Assembly (NCBI RefSeq): GCF_052324685.1
Contig: NC_135228.1
Span: forward strand, 12,281,027-12,345,026
Length of the DNA stretch: 64,000 bases
Origin: Brachyhypopomus gauderio
Taxonomy: Eukaryota > Chordata > Actinopteri > Gymnotiformes > Hypopomidae
Direction: 5' to 3'
In this document: piece after piece, positions 1-13,539 of the stretch
How the letters are laid out: each line of letters begins with the position of its first letter
Position numbering within the stretch: the first letter of the stretch is position 1
Notes under the pieces: generated by a model
Database searches by the model: none
The model's input: the letters and a program-made list of their open reading frames with translations, nothing else
What the model was told of the DNA's origin: nothing
Position numbers and translations under genes: made by a program

Positions 1-1227
1 CTTTGTCCCACGGTCTGTGTGTCCAGCTCAGATGGGTTGGTCAGGTGCACCATAACCTGCCTCCTGTCTTACCTGGAAAATTTATACTTGGTTGGCTACG
101 CCCTCTCTGGTTTGATTGGTTGTTCCTGTTACACCTCACAGCTAATTTGTTTTTGATAAAATTAGAGGTGGAGTGAAAAAGCACTTTTTGGAAATGGAGG
201 AAAGTTCCAGTGGTATATGTTTATGGAAATAGCCTACACCCTTGAATTGTAGTAGTCACCAGAAATGTTCAAAATATAGATATGACATACTGAACTCAGT
301 CTGGGGTGTAAAAACACATTTTTACAACACATGTAAAAAATGATATATAAATCTTCAAATGGCTTACATTCTTACTTAAAAATAAAAGAACAAGTAACAA
401 GTAAATTGAAACTTCATGACCGTACATTGTAAATTATTTTCTTGTTTATTATTTTTTACATCATCCCGTATACAGTGGATGAACAACGGTTTGAAGTTGT
501 CACTTACAAATACGTATAATGCCAGGCGTAATTAATCCTGAAACTAATACCAGATAACATCCTTCCCCCACCCTCATTCCAACATAGCGGCACAGACGTA
601 CAGAGGCGACGTCGCGCGAGAAAGATCTATCCGCACCATCCTTCTAGATTTACATTCTAAAACAAGATCCCTCATGACCCACCCATCCCTACACGCGTCG
701 CAGCGCCCACCTGCTGTCTTGAGAACGTATATCGGCACACCTGTATCCGACTCAAAAGACTGGAAGCGAAGAATAAATACCAACGTATCATTTAGGATGC
801 ATAACGTGACTGTCGTATCATGAACATTTATCATACTTTACAGGTTTTTAATTTTAATTTTTTTCTCGTTTAACTTTGCATAAAATAGGCGATCCCAAAA
901 TGCCTAGTCGAACCTCAAAGACTGTCAAAACGACAGGTTAATACAGGTTTGTGGGACATTTACATAACCCACGGCAAATATTCGAGCAACCACTAACAAA
1001 CTGGGATTGTAATTTTACTGGATTGACATGTTTAACAAATCACTTGTAATTGAATCCCATTGTGTATGCTACGCTCGGAATCCCTGATGACAGTTTGATA
1101 GTTTTCACTGCAGGACGTTTTTAACTGTCAAGATATTAATTGAAAAAAGGGAAAACCCAACTACAGCTTGCCAGCAATCCAGCAATGGCAGTTATTTTGT
1201 TTTCAATAGCAATCACCATAGACGTAG

Positions 1228-1280
1228 AGACGTCTGTACCTCACAAGTTATTATCTTGTTGCCGTGAGGTACAGACGTCT
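1228..1280. repeat. Perfect 17-bp inverted repeat (hairpin)
   Basis: The arms at 1228-1244 and 1264-1280 are exact reverse complements (AGACGTCTGTACCTCAC) around a 19-nt loop. The hairpin sits in or near the lcp2 3' UTR. It could be a remnant of a small inverted-repeat element. Confidence 0.85.
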
Positions 1281-1363
1281 TATTAACTTTCTTTTCTGTT
1301 TCTTTGGAAATTTTGTGTACTAGCCTGCTCTGTCTACATACACATACACACACTCTCTCACAC

Positions 1364-1369
<6 letters not shown>

Positions 1370-1416
<47 letters not shown>
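1370..1416. repeat. (CT)n microsatellite
   Basis: An uninterrupted CT dinucleotide run of about 47 bp. Confidence 0.97.
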
Positions 1417-1420
<4 letters not shown>

Positions 1421-1856
1421 ATATTGATTGACATGCTCTACATTTGCAGCCTAAATTAATCATTTAATGTCTTTTGTCATCATATATCTACTATCTAACA
1501 CAAAATGCATAGTCAACTCATGTACTTGGTTATGTGCTCTGATTAAGGTTTCAGAAGAGGTCTCTACCTTTGCATTGTTTCCTTTATTTACAAAGTAAGG
1601 ATCAAAATAGACCAGTAACCCCATGAATCAAGTTACTGAGAGTCATGATCAGCATGTTGTGCTGTGACTAAATCTATTAAACATGCACCAAGTACACAAG
1701 CCTCCTTTAGTAATCCTCGAGGGAGTTGGGTTGTTGCCATGTAAGTGGCAATAAATGCTCATCTTCTTTTTTGTTCATTAGTTGTGATATATAATCATCT
1801 ACTGTTAAAATCTTGTACTCCAAGTGCTGTGGTTCTGAGTGGTTTAGGGTAAAGGG

Positions 1857-4800
1857 TTAAAATCCTGCAGGGTGAATTAGAGCACACTGGTTTTGTTGAC
1901 CTTTTCCACGGTTTTTAGCATCAATTAGCAACAATGGCATCTGCGTGTGTTGCTTGATAATGTCGCCGACACTTGCAAAGATCTGTCAAAGACATAATCA
2001 AAAGCTTAAGTCAATATGATCTTTTGTCAGACATATAGTCTAAATACAAAACCATTTTCAATGTGGCTTAATGACCACTGTTACAAAAGTACTGGTATAC
2101 CTCACAAGATTTCAGTCCAGTACCAAGAAAGAAACCATTTTGTTCTCTGCGAATTTGAATGTTGAAGACCTTGTTCTGGTAAAGGACCATGAGAGTGTAA
2201 GGTTGGCTGGATGAGCCTTTTGAGCTGTCTCGAACTAAGAATGCTCCATCCTAATGCAGGAACAAAGGGGATTAAATCAATTATATCAAAATGTCAGAGT
2301 ATTTATCAGAGTATTTAATAATCATTGTAGAAACATATCAGGATCAGGATTCAGCTCAAAAGTGTAATATAAATGAGTCTATTTACCCTGTTTACCACTC
2401 TCAGATTGTTCTCTGCTTGTCCACGTGTTACCTGCCCAACATACCAAGCAGGGTCCATGTCCTATTGACAGACAGGCAAAAAATATCACTACTGAAAATG
2501 TTCATACATCATTTAATTTATGGTGTTTACATATTTCATTTGTTAGATTTTTTTGACACTTCCCATTCATTTTTAAACATAATTCATTCTGGGTATTTCT
2601 TACTTCATTACTTTGTGATAACATGACTTTTTTATTTGTTCACAAAGTAATTTTTGAATATTATAATGATCTAATTATGAATTAGATCATAAATTCTCTC
2701 TTTTTGCTTTAGAGAAGAGCAGTGCTCAGTGTTACTAAAAAGCTTATGGAAAGCTATCACCTCCACAATTACAAAGCTAAATATTACTGCTACTCCAAAT
2801 AATAATAACAATGATAATTGTAATACAGGTCATCATAATGACTAGAGCAACCAACCTCTAAGTATAGTCCTGTAGGCACAGACTGTCCTAACTGATGAAC
2901 GTGTGTCTGAGCCTCCTGTTATAGAACTAAGGTAAAAAGGCGCCACCTGCTGAAAACTGTCGCATGTAACAATCAATATCCAATTCACCTGTTCTCCACC
3001 TGTGTTCCGGTCAGGGAACCTCACTGGTTGTTGTGGTGGGGTTCTTGAACTACTCCTGTGGCTGTTCATGGCTGTCAGTTAAGAAAAATCTGGTTTGTCA
3101 TCAGTTTTCCTGGGTCAGGTTGTAGTAAATCATCTGTACACCAGAACTGTAATTGTAGATTTTGATATTTTGACTGCACATACCCTCCTGTAGTCTCGAT
3201 GGTAAGGATGCGGTCTGGTTTATACTGTATAACAACATCAATAATGGCATCAGCATCATCATCAGCATCAATGATCAATGAATTTGCAAGAACTTCAAAA
3301 TGTCTAATACAGAAAATAACCTCTCTGGTTGACCACTATGTCCATGTGGTGGTGGTCTTGGAGATGGATTTCTGGAGTGCATGGGGAAAGTGTTGGAACT
3401 AGGTCTGGCATCTGTAAACACAAGGAGGTATACATATCATTGCAGTAGGTAGTTCATCCTGTGTTAGTTTGGGGTATTAGTATAAAATCTATGGAAATAC
3501 TGGACAGCAGCAAACATTTAAGTCAAAGAGAAAGAAAACAAAATTAACAATATTATCGCAAAATATGACTTACTGTCATCACGAATCTGCAAGAGACAAT
3601 ACACAAAAAAGCAAAACACAAAGAGCAAAGAACATTGTGAAAGACATAATATTAAGATATTATAAAGATATTATCTTGATCCTCGATCAAAGATAATATA
3701 TGAAAAGCACATATGTAATGTGTAAACCACTGACATTTACACAATGAAGCACTTTGGGAGAGGTCAAAGTCTTACTTAAATGTATCCTAAGTGTAATGAA
3801 GACACATTCTCTAATTTATACATCTCATCTCTCATTTATAGGCTCGGTGTGTGAAGTTATATACAGAAATGAGAAAAAATAGGTCAACAAAAAGAACAGA
3901 TTTCTCAAGTAAATTGACAATGGAACATTTAAAATGTGATACACTAATGCAGTATTGCAGTAAGCAATTGCTTTAAGTCTTAAAAAATCATATCTACCAC
4001 TCAAAGGAAATCATACAGCAAATTAAAATTTAATGCTCACCTCATTTCGAGGATCAAGTGCTTGTCTGCTAGAAAGGTCAGACAATTTGAGTTATTAAAC
4101 TCTGTAAACTTACGAGCAACATGTTATGTAAATGTTATGAGCTACAGTAACATGGTCCTTTGTCTTCAAATTAAGAGAGCTATACTCAACATAGTTACAT
4201 ACACAATCATTTATATACTTAGAGGCCTCTCTTTCATGCATGACTACTGACGCAACAGCACAGCTAGCTAATAAACAATCAAGAGGCTGTTCAATTACTT
4301 ATATTCCCATGAATTCCCCAGGAGAGTGTTATATGTATAAAAGGACATGGATTCACCCAGATGAATGGATGTAAAGACCTTTGAAAAACATTAACATTTT
4401 GCACTTTAACCTGATAGTTATACCTGCTATGAGAATGACTTTGGGTAATCGAGGAGGCACTTCTCCGCACCCCCACAGCAGGTAGCGGAGGCTTAGGCAT
4501 TCTCGGAGGTTCCACAAACTCTGATGCACCAGGTCGACTAGTATCACAGTCACAAAAGGCAACAAATACAAACAATACATTTTTGTCCTTCCCAAATATT
4601 GCTGAGGTGCTTGAGAGACAATGTGCTTGGAGAAAAGGTGACTTCAACAATAGTGGTATGTTTCTAGCTGAAGGTAAATTCACAGATGCTAATTATAGAC
4701 AGGCCCACACATACACCGGAAATACTTTTTGAGTCACTCAAATGTGTATCAAGGATGAAAATAACAAACACTCATGCATGCATATATTTGCATGCACATT

Positions 4801-7800
4801 TTTGCAGCAGTGTCATGTCAGTACCTGTATACACTCTGTTAACAAGCACTGCTGTATCTAACCGAACACATGGAATCCTGTAGCCATCATATTATTTATT
4901 GTTTTAATTAACTAAAAGTAATTACACAAGCTACAAGATACTTTCACAGCCAAATTTGCCACCTCATGGTAACTCTTATGCATATGACCCAGAATTAAAT
5001 GTGTGTTTTTATTTTAGAAATCGAATTAGATACTAATTATATTAATTACACGCAAGGCATTCTAAGCTATAGATACACAATTGTACTAAATATACTATTA
5101 GCTACTACTAGATACATACCAAGAACTAATAAGACTTTTACAATTAACATAAATAAAAATGACAGGTTATTTAATCAATAATTGGGGGAAATAATTATAC
5201 TACACACTCATATTTTTAGCCAAAGAAAGAGAAAAAAAAACTGAAAAAGAGCTTAGGAATACCTTCTTGATGGTGGGGTCTGTATAAGACAACATTAATT
5301 TAAAAGAAAAGACAAAAACAGTCATATTAAAATTGAGTGTTACAGTAACTTAATTTAATGGCAAACTGGTACTGAAATATCACAAACGACATTATATACT
5401 TATACATAATTTATAATATATAATAAAAATTAATTATTTTTCGACATCAAAGAGCCACTTTTAGTGGCTCAGAAGTTATAGCCGTTCTTGTTTATATTTT
5501 TATACTTTTAAACAATTTAATATTTACATAAATAAAATCTAATAACAATATTACACATAGTATTTCATAAAGGGTGTCAAAGTATAATTTATATTTTATT
5601 AAGTAGACTTACTCTGTCATTTATTGCACTGAGGCTTGCACCTGTGCACAGAGAGACAGTATTAATACATGTCTGTACATTACAGTACTGATACATGTAG
5701 ACAGTATTAATACACGTCTGTACATTACAGTACTGATACATGTAGACAGTATAAATACACGTCTGTACATTACAGTATTGATACACGTAGACAATATTAA
5801 TGTACATTTGCTAGCTCAACTCTTCTCACAAGTCATCACAAGGGAATCAGAGTGGATGGCGTGTGGGACCATAGATTTCCAAATTCTCTTAAAACATCTG
5901 GGTGAAACTGATGTTTCTGTCAGCATATATGTCAATTAATTCACCAGCAGTCCAGTACAAAATTAATTTACTACAGTCTCAGTTTTGCTCAGTGGTGTAA
6001 TTAATATTTGTGTACTGGGCTTGTGTACTGGGCTTCACATAAGGCCAAGCCCACTTGTTTCACAACAGAGCAAAAACATCACAAGCTCTTCAAAGGGGTC
6101 ATCAGGCAGGCTGAAGTCCACAACACCTTCAGAATTCTCGACACTGAGGTCTGGAGTTCCAGCACCCATATCAATAAAATAGACATTGACCTTGTTTTGT
6201 GTCATGCTTTTTCTTCCTGTTTGCAGATAAAACTAGTATAAATTGGCCATCTCTCTGCCTATGTGGCCTTATTAAACATTGTCCATGAATCTCCTGACCA
6301 TTGACCAGCTTTTCTACATTGCACTTGGCAAATCATATCCATGTGTTCTAAATTAGAACTAATACACTCTTAAGCTAACTGCTCTGATAACTCCTCTCCC
6401 ATATCATGCTACACTACTTAATGTGGCACTCCTAGCCACTTCCTTAGCACTTTGGTCATATTCCTCTCCAGACTCTCTGTTTTGGTATTCACAACCTCAT
6501 AAACCTTCAGTGGCCATCTAATGAACTTTAGTCAATAAATGTAATATTAGTCGTGGCGAGGTATTTAATCACACATCTATATTTGAAGATATTACCTTGA
6601 GCTGGTGCAGTATTAGACCTTCTATCCATAGGACTTGGCTTTTTACTGCGATCTGGAGCTGAGGACAAAATGAAAGTGAGCATATGAATGATGAATGACA
6701 TACAAACATACAAAAACATAAAACACAAACAAACACAAATGCACTAATGTCATCTTACGAGGAGGTTTCTGAAGTCTCTGAGGGGACTGCTCTGTCCTCT
6801 GATATGATCCAACAACCTGCAAGTCAAAGAATTCATTCATTGCCCCGTACTAATTACAGAACTGAAAATGAAAGCAACAGAAGATGGTTCTGGTAGTTGT
6901 TGAGGACGTACACTTGGGCGGCCGGGAGGAGGCCCGGGTCCAGGACGTGCAGGAGGGACTGGTGGCTGGCTCTCGACTGAAGCACGAGCTTGGTCTATAT
7001 TCACAACAAAGTTATGTGAACAGAGGTGCATAAAGGGAAACTGCTTATGTTCTTCTAAACTGGAGAAGGTCCACAGTCATCTTTACCAATGTATACACTG
7101 TTGTTGCCCATAGGCTTGGCAGGCCAGATCCGCGTAGGCTGTAGATCATCAGACGGCTCACTCGGGGGAGACTCGTACTCATCACTTTCTGCTCCTGCTT
7201 CTGTGGCGGATTCATAATCTCCAACACTGCCTTCAGCATCATCGTTTGAATCTGGGTTCTCATAGTCATCATCACTTTCCTTCACAAAAGCAGTAACAAA
7301 AAAAGTGAGCATGACTTACAGACATCATTTCAAAGTAGTTGAAACAGATGATTCAGAAATATTAAGACTTACAAATTCATCAGAATCCCATACTTGCTCA
7401 TGTTCATCCTGAGCAAAATCCACTGTAAATTACAAATAAAAGTAAAATGTTAAAGACAAGGCAAGGCAAGTTTATTTATATAGCACCTTTCATACACACT
7501 GGCAATTCAAAGTGCTTTACACAAGAAAAGAAATAAAGAAGATTATTATGACCCGAGTTCTATCACCTTGGGAAGGTGTTGCCCATAACACATAAAAAAA
7601 ATAAATAAATTATAATAATAATTAAAAAGATTTTAAAGGAATAGAAATTAAAATGATTACAATATAAAAATAAAAGATAAAATGATAAAAGAATTAAAGA
7701 AGATAATAAAATGCAATAAAACTGCAAACAGAAAATAAATAAGAATAAGTAAAAGATAAATAAAATAATTAAAATAGGCTACGTTTACGGTACCTACACT

Positions 7801-10800
7801 AACCAAAAACCAGACCAAATAAGTACATTTATATCTTGGATTTAATGCTGGAGCTCTTCTAGTATCTTCCGACAGCTGGTTCCATTTAGAAACAGCACAA
7901 TAGCTAAATGCTGCCTCTCCTTGCTTAGTTCTTACCTTGGGCAGGACTAACTGATTAGTTCCTAGTGACCTAAGATTTCTGCCTGGCTAATAGCTCTGAA
8001 AATGGTAGATAGATACACTGGTCCTACATCATTAAGTGATTTAAAGACCAGTAATAACACCTTGAAGTCTATTCTGTATTGTACTGGTAACCAGTGTATG
8101 AACTTAAGAATGGGGGTGATGTGATCACTTATTTTGCTCCTAGTGATAACTCTAGCAGTTGCATTTTGAATCAGCTGTAGTTGTTTGATTGTCTTTGATT
8201 GTCTTTGATTGTAAAGATGGGTCCCCATTTCAGGTAACTTTAAATTAGGAACATCTGTTGTTTTCATCATTTCCCATAGATGATGCTCTCCCTAATTATA
8301 AATCTACAGACATTCATATGACTGTTTGTCTTTAGTTGTATGTTTTCTTTTCATCAAATTTGGTGAGTTTATTGTTTATGTTTGTTTGTTTTTTTTTAAT
8401 CTTTTGGTTATAACTCTCTTAGTACTGTTACTACTCATGCTGCCTGAATTCAGGGGTGCCAAACCCTCATCACTTCACATTTAAACTTTCTTCATTCAGC
8501 AAGCATCTTTCTTTATGACAGAAACGTTATGGTTCTGCTGTCACATAGGGCTACGCCCCCTCTCCTAGCTGTCACTCCGGTTTCCCTGTTCCCTCGTGTC
8601 TGTGTTGTTCCTTGCCCGTAGATCCCGCCCTGCTTGTCTGTTGCCCTGGTTTCCCATTGTCTGCCACGCCCTTGTCATCAGTGTTATCACCTGGTCCTAG
8701 TTTAGTTCTATGTATTTATAGTCCTTGTATTTCCCATGTCAGTCATCGGTTGTTTTGTTCATTCAGTTGGTTCGTGCTTTGTTTATTCAGTCTGTGTGAT
8801 ATTCGTCAAGTCGCTCATTCTGTGTTTTGGTGTTCTTTGTCCCCCGTGTGTTCCTGCCTGGTTTGTATGTTCTCCGTGTTGTCGTAAGTCATGCCTGCCT
8901 ACATTTCTTGTTCGGACTGCCTGCCCAATATGACCCCCGCCTGTTATTTCGACTCTACCTTTGGAATTCCATTCAATAAATATCGCTCTCCTCAGCGCCT
9001 GTGTCTGCCTCCCTGCTCTGCGTCACGCAGATCGTTACATCTGCATACAGTACTGACTTAACACAAGTATGAAAATTAGTGTCCTATTTCCCAATCTACT
9101 TTGCTTCCATATTATTCATTAGATGCCGAATGTTAAACTGCAATTGAAATCTCTCAGTATTTGTGATTAATACATACAAATGATCTGTACCTTTTTCTTG
9201 GTATTTGGGTGCAGAGGATCTATAAAAAAAAAACAATACAGGAAAAAAACTATTATTGGTCATGACTCAAAAATACAAGTGAGCAAAGCCTCCTTACAAA
9301 GTAGTAAAACGAGTATGTAACTACTTGCCTCATGCCAAAAATACCACACTTCTGCTCTTTCTTGTTGATTTCTCGACAGATTTTGGAAATTAGTCTACAA
9401 GAGTGTGCAAACAGAAATGATACATCATTTTATTTATTGATTAATATACTGTTATTTTTTAACAGTATATTATTTTAGTATGTTATGTTTATTCACTGAT
9501 CATAGGCAGTTTCAATGTAAACATAATGGTCTTCAACTAGTTACCTCAGGCATCATGAGACTAAAAGCACATCCTGTGAGTTGTATAGTATGATAGCTGT
9601 AGGTGGGCGCACTAGCAGAGGGCTCTGCATTGGCAGGATGTGGTAACAAAGACAGCTGTCTACTCTTCTTATACTGTTCAAATGCCTTGTAATATGTGCC
9701 ATAGTGTCATATTCAAAAATACCATCATAATTACTCATTCTCTTGATCATCATTGCAAATTCTAGTTTAAAGCTTGGTTTTCTGTTCCTTAAAAATATGC
9801 ACATCATGGCATTTCATGTGTCACCAGTAAAAAGCACCACATGGCTGCGCAATAGTTCCTGCCACATCTGCATGTGTTGCACTATCGTTCCTGAGCACTG
9901 CTTCCTCTTAATGTCAGAACTGGCGCCTAGACAGACAGCTTAGCATCTTTTTATACTGCAGCAAAACCTGTAGAAACTTATAACATCCTAAATTTAAAAA
10001 CAGTTGATTATGATTGCTGAGGGGAAAGAGTAAATACATGATGAAAAAGTAAAAGTGTTCCTATTACCTTTGTAATTCTATACAAATCTTAAACACAAGA
10101 GGGGCGGGGGGGGGGGGGGGGGGGGGCTGAGACACTGCTCAACACATTGCTCACACTATGCTGAATAAATCAAATAGTTGGGATATGTGTTCCCTCAAAT
10201 CTACACCTACGGTTCTGTCATAAGATGATGACCCAACAAAAACAGCTGTATTATTATCAATAAATAGGCAATTCCAGGGTTACTGTGTCACAGCGTAATT
10301 AGTTACATGTTAGGTAACGTGACATTTCCTGTACAGTTGCAGTATTAGCACCCTCATAATGTTGAATTACACATAACCTTTTATAAACATTCACATGGGT
10401 GTCCATGCATGCAATTACAGATAAAATATAAAAATCAGATATTAAAGATATTTTCTCCATTTCATCATTTTAAAGTAAGCGTAACTCAACTCTTATTGCT
10501 TACTAAGTCTCTGCAAGACATCACAGCAGAAATGAACTCAGGTGATATGTATCCAATATTTAGTTGCTTGAATGTAATGAAAGTAATCAGAACATTAACA
10601 GAAATGGAATAACTGCAATAATTGTTATATAACTAATATTATGTAAGAAGAGTATAGTCAGATTTGAGTGCTTCAGTAATCCATCTTTAAAATATGAGAT
10701 ATGAATAATAAACAAGTGCAATGACAATTAGGAAACCTCAGCAAAAGCAACGAAATAGCAATACTCACGGGGCATGAAGTTTGGGAAATTTTTGAAGGTC

Positions 10801-11850
10801 ATTATCTGACATATTCTACAAACACAACCCCCCCCACACAAAATAACACACAGACACACATATATTAACACACACACACACACACACACATATGATCAGA
10901 GTTAGATAACGCTGCAAGTAAGATGACATGTAATTCAGATCTAAATCATGCTGATTGTAGCTTTATTGACCACCCATGTAAAAACTGGATACCATTTCTA
11001 ATAATGGCACTTCCTTAATCCATGGCAACATGCAACAATGCCATAGTGACTCATATCACAGTATGAAGGGGAAATTTCATTTGTGCATCAAGATTAAAAA
11101 TGTTACTTCATTTTTTCCTACCATTTTATTTTTTAAGAAAAAATTTAAGTACAGGGATAAATATATTTATCATTCTTTTAAACGTTTTCAGCGAGTAGCT
11201 GAAATCTTGGAAAACTTTAATAATAGTGAAAACTCTTTGCTATGAATTCTCTTTGTAGGCTTCATGTTACTTTCCAAAGTACTGTAAAAGCATGTTCAGG
11301 TAGAGGGAATGAAAATGCATACATACCAGGAATCTTGGTCCATTCATATTGTGTTTAATAATCACTTTGTCACACCCTGTCAGATCTCGCTATTGATAAA
11401 ACAACCAAAACAAAAATCTCAAGTCACAACAGATTCACAATGTCAGTGTTATGGAAATGGGAAAGTTTAATGAACATAATTCTTGATCAAAACAGCTGTT
11501 GAATGTGCGTGTGTGAATGATGACTGTCTATGTGAAAGCATTATTTCAATTATCTTGCCGAAGTAGGCCTAATGTAGCCCTCAATTGTGTGCTGTTCCTC
11601 TACAATGAAACTTTCTATTTTATATACAAATAAAAGATACAATTTAAAAAAATGGTTTTAAATTTGAATGTGTAAAATATAATTCAATCTTAATGCAAAA
11701 AAAAAAAAACAAAAAAGAAATGAAATGAGGAGTAGCAATGATCTACAACTGTGTAACAAGAAAGTAACTTACCCTTTTCAGAAAGTCAGCCATGTGCTGT
11801 GGATCCCAGCTCATGACTTCTTTTTTTGATGGAATGCTATCAAAACTCAT
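1857..11850 (-). CDS. lcp2: SLP-76 adaptor (lymphocyte cytosolic protein 2), multi-exon
   Basis: Cytosolic scaffold of T-cell, mast-cell and platelet receptor signalling. In this family N-terminal phosphotyrosines bind Vav, Nck and Itk, the proline-rich middle binds Gads and PLC-gamma SH3 domains, and the C-terminal SH2 binds ADAP/HPK1. Coding exons seen, in transcript order: 11850-11773 (starts MSFDSIPSKKEV), 11389-11327, 10815-10769, 9394-9329, 9219-9191, 7422-7373, 7279-7087, 6994-6912, 6816-6759, 6658-6596, 5279-5263, 4537-4424, 4068-4041, 3586-3574, 3411-3321, 3071-2989, 2461-2387, 2250-2101, 1982-1857. The first four encode a SAM domain. 7279-7087 carries the tyrosine motifs DYENP, DYESA and EYESP. 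The last three encode the SH2 domain (WYVGQV, GAFLVRDS, MPLLLI) and a C-terminus ending HPAGF. Phases agree except at two joins (between 5263 and 4537, and between 3321 and 3071), where small exons are missing from my model. About 475 aa are recovered; the human protein is about 530 aa. The donor of exon 4 is GC, not GT. Confidence 0.93.
5655..5808. repeat. 45-bp tandem repeat, about 3.3 copies
   Basis: A unit starting GACAGTATTAATACA repeats at 5655, 5700 and 5745 with few changes, then breaks off. It lies in an lcp2 intron. The reading frame through it is a by-product of the repeat. Confidence 0.9.
7455..8200 (-). mobile_element. LINE (L2-like) 3' fragment
   Basis: The minus strand encodes the end of a LINE reverse transcriptase (LQLIQNATARVITRSK at about 8180, then ILKFIHWLPVQYRIDFKVLL), typical of the C-terminal part of fish L2 ORF2. 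The 3' end is the familiar GGCAAGGCAAGTTTATTTAT tail at 7460. The copy is 5'-truncated and lies in the lcp2 intron between coding exons 5 and 6. Confidence 0.8.
8539..9039 (+). mobile_element. Solo LTR (Gypsy-type), 501 bp
   Basis: The element begins TGTCACATAGGG and ends ATCGTTACA, the TG...CA form of an LTR. It contains an AATAAA near its 3' end (8974-8979). It is flanked by a perfect 5-bp TSD, TCTGC, at 8534-8538 and 9040-9044. No internal retroviral region is present, so it arose by LTR-LTR recombination. It is intronic in lcp2. Confidence 0.9.
10101..10126. repeat. Poly-G tract
   Basis: A run of G with one C near its start, 26 bp. It is an assembly-sensitive site. Confidence 0.9.
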
Positions 11851-12400
11851 AGTTCCAAGTTTGCCACTCTCTGAGATGAGAACAAAAATTACACAATCCC
11901 CAAAATGGCAGCTCCTTCACTCGTGCGTTCACATCACACCAGCTGTGGTGTCAGACTGGTGAAAAACGGGAAAACACGATTCGCTCTGATATGCCGTGCC
12001 TTTTATAGAAGCCTACAATCTGACTAAGTTAAAAGGGAAAAAAGCCCAAAACAAAAGTTCTGTTTGCGAATCAGATACAAAGCTACAAAGAAAGTAGTTT
12101 TTACAGCGTTTCAAGATAAAAAGCTGAGAAGACTATAAAAACGAAACAGAAAAGCACAAAACATAAATAAATAAATAAATATTTGATGTGATGAAAAAAA
12201 AATTAGACTTCTACCATCATACTCTTATAAGACAAATACACCCAGAATTTGCTCGAGCACACTGAAAGAAGAAAGAATGACAGCACTTCCCTCTAGGTTT
12301 CCTGTTGATCTCGGTGGTAACGCATAGGGGAAGTACACTCCGTTATGCAAAAATGTAATTAAGAAAGTTGGCCATTAGGTCTGCAAAGACAAACAATATT
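11851..12400 (-). promoter_or_regulatory. Presumed lcp2 5' UTR and promoter region
   Basis: This lies directly upstream of the lcp2 ATG. The plus strand at 12280-12310 reads ACTTCCC and TTTCCTG, which resemble ETS-factor cores and would suit a haematopoietic promoter. No TATA box or start site can be fixed, so the call rests on position and these short motifs only. Confidence 0.3.
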
Positions 12401-12523
12401 TTTTAATATTATATTCAAAATGATTACTTATTTATTTTGACATATAAGGATGTAACGAAATAACTAAGTAAATAAGAAGTGCAGGCTTCCTGCATACGCT
12501 TCTCTCTCTCCCTCTCCCTCTCA

Positions 12524-12527
<4 letters not shown>

Positions 12528-12584
<57 letters not shown>

Positions 12585-12601
12585 TATATATATATATATA
12601 T
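12528..12601. repeat. (CA)n followed by (TA)n microsatellite
   Basis: About 52 bp of CA repeats run into about 20 bp of TA repeats, just before a transposon end. Confidence 0.95.
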
Positions 12602-12602
12602 A

Positions 12603-13002
12603 CAGTGTTGGGAATGTTACTTTAAAAAAGTAATTAGTTATAGATACTCACTACTTGTTCAAAAAAGTAACTGAGTTAGTAACTGAATTACTCTATAATA
12701 AAAGTAACTCGTTACCAGGGAAAGTAACTATTTGCGTTACAGTTAAAAAAAGGTTATATGCCAATTAATTAAGTTTTTTTTTTAAGCAGTTTTCACAGTC
12801 AGTTGAAATGAGTAGATCAGAGGTGTTTAACTTTTGATATTTATTGCACATCCACAGACCAGTGCAGGATAAAATCCTTTAAAATCCCAAATCTTTGTAA
12901 AAAAAAAAAAAAAAAAAAAAAAGCAAAGGTAAACAGTTACACTATATAAAGTGCATTTACATCTATCAAATTAAATTACATTATCTCAACCTGAGACAAC
13001 TG
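12603..13002. mobile_element. Left part of an old hAT-like element
   Basis: It starts CAGTGTTGGGAATGTTACTT followed by AAAAGTAATTAGTTA-type sequence, a terminal pattern I associate with a common teleost DNA transposon of hAT type. Its likely right part is 18129-18597 (GTAACGTCAACCGCGTTGTAACG). The two are separated by the Harbinger insertion. Family assignment is from memory of the motif. Confidence 0.55.
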
Positions 13003-13204
13003 GGGTGAGTTTCCCGAAAGCGATTGAACTTAGCGATTTACGAACAACTTTAAGAATGACGTAACTTTAAGAACGCCGTTTTTACGCCAGTTTCCCCAAA
13101 CCCTTCTTATCTTTCAAACTTACGAACAAGTCCCTAAGTAGCACTTACTTGACTCCGCCCCCGCATTTGCTCAGAACAGGGCCGGCCAGTCGAAAACTGA
13201 ACCA

Positions 13205-13539
13205 CAGGGTTGCCAACTCTCACGCATTGAGCGTGAGACACACGCATTTGACCGTTTTCACACGCTCTCACGCCACACTTCTGATATCTCACGCCAAAAA
13301 AAAATATCCAGTTTATCTACCTCAGATCCACATATATGATTCAATACGTTACTAGTTTGCTAGCTCTAGCGCCATCCACCGGCGATATAACACTGAATCT
13401 GTGTCCATTTTACGTTCGCCACTACCCCCCCCCCCCCCCCCCCCACAACTTTCGCCCCCCCCCGCTCAACAAAATACACTCGCCACCGGCTCCAGGTTAA
13501 AATCTCACTCCAAGCGAACGTCAAAAGTTGGCAACCCTG
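13205..13539 (+). mobile_element. MITE with GGGTTGCCAAC ends, reference copy
   Basis: The terminal inverted repeats are CAGGGTTGCCAAC and GTTGGCAACCCTG. The flanks repeat GAACCA (13199-13204 and 13540-13545), a 6-bp TSD. It contains a 20-bp poly-C run and the partial core GGCGATATAA. Related copies are at 16013, 45050 (reverse), 52170 and 54648, with fragments near 25708 and 45920. No coding capacity. Confidence 0.85.

Larger units (their letters stand above)
1..1856. other. Region downstream of lcp2; no gene recognised
   Basis: The stretch beyond the lcp2 stop codon is AT-rich and should include the lcp2 3' UTR. It also holds a perfect 17-bp inverted repeat (1228-1280) and a (CT)n tract (1370-1416), listed separately. 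I could not tie any reading frame here to a known family. Confidence 0.5.

Noticed and set aside
574..834. 86-codon minus-strand frame
   Set aside because: No family recognised and no splice partners or regulatory context. A frame this short is expected by chance.
5655..5808. CRISPR-like array from regular repeats
   Set aside because: The 45-bp units are contiguous with no spacers, and this is vertebrate DNA.
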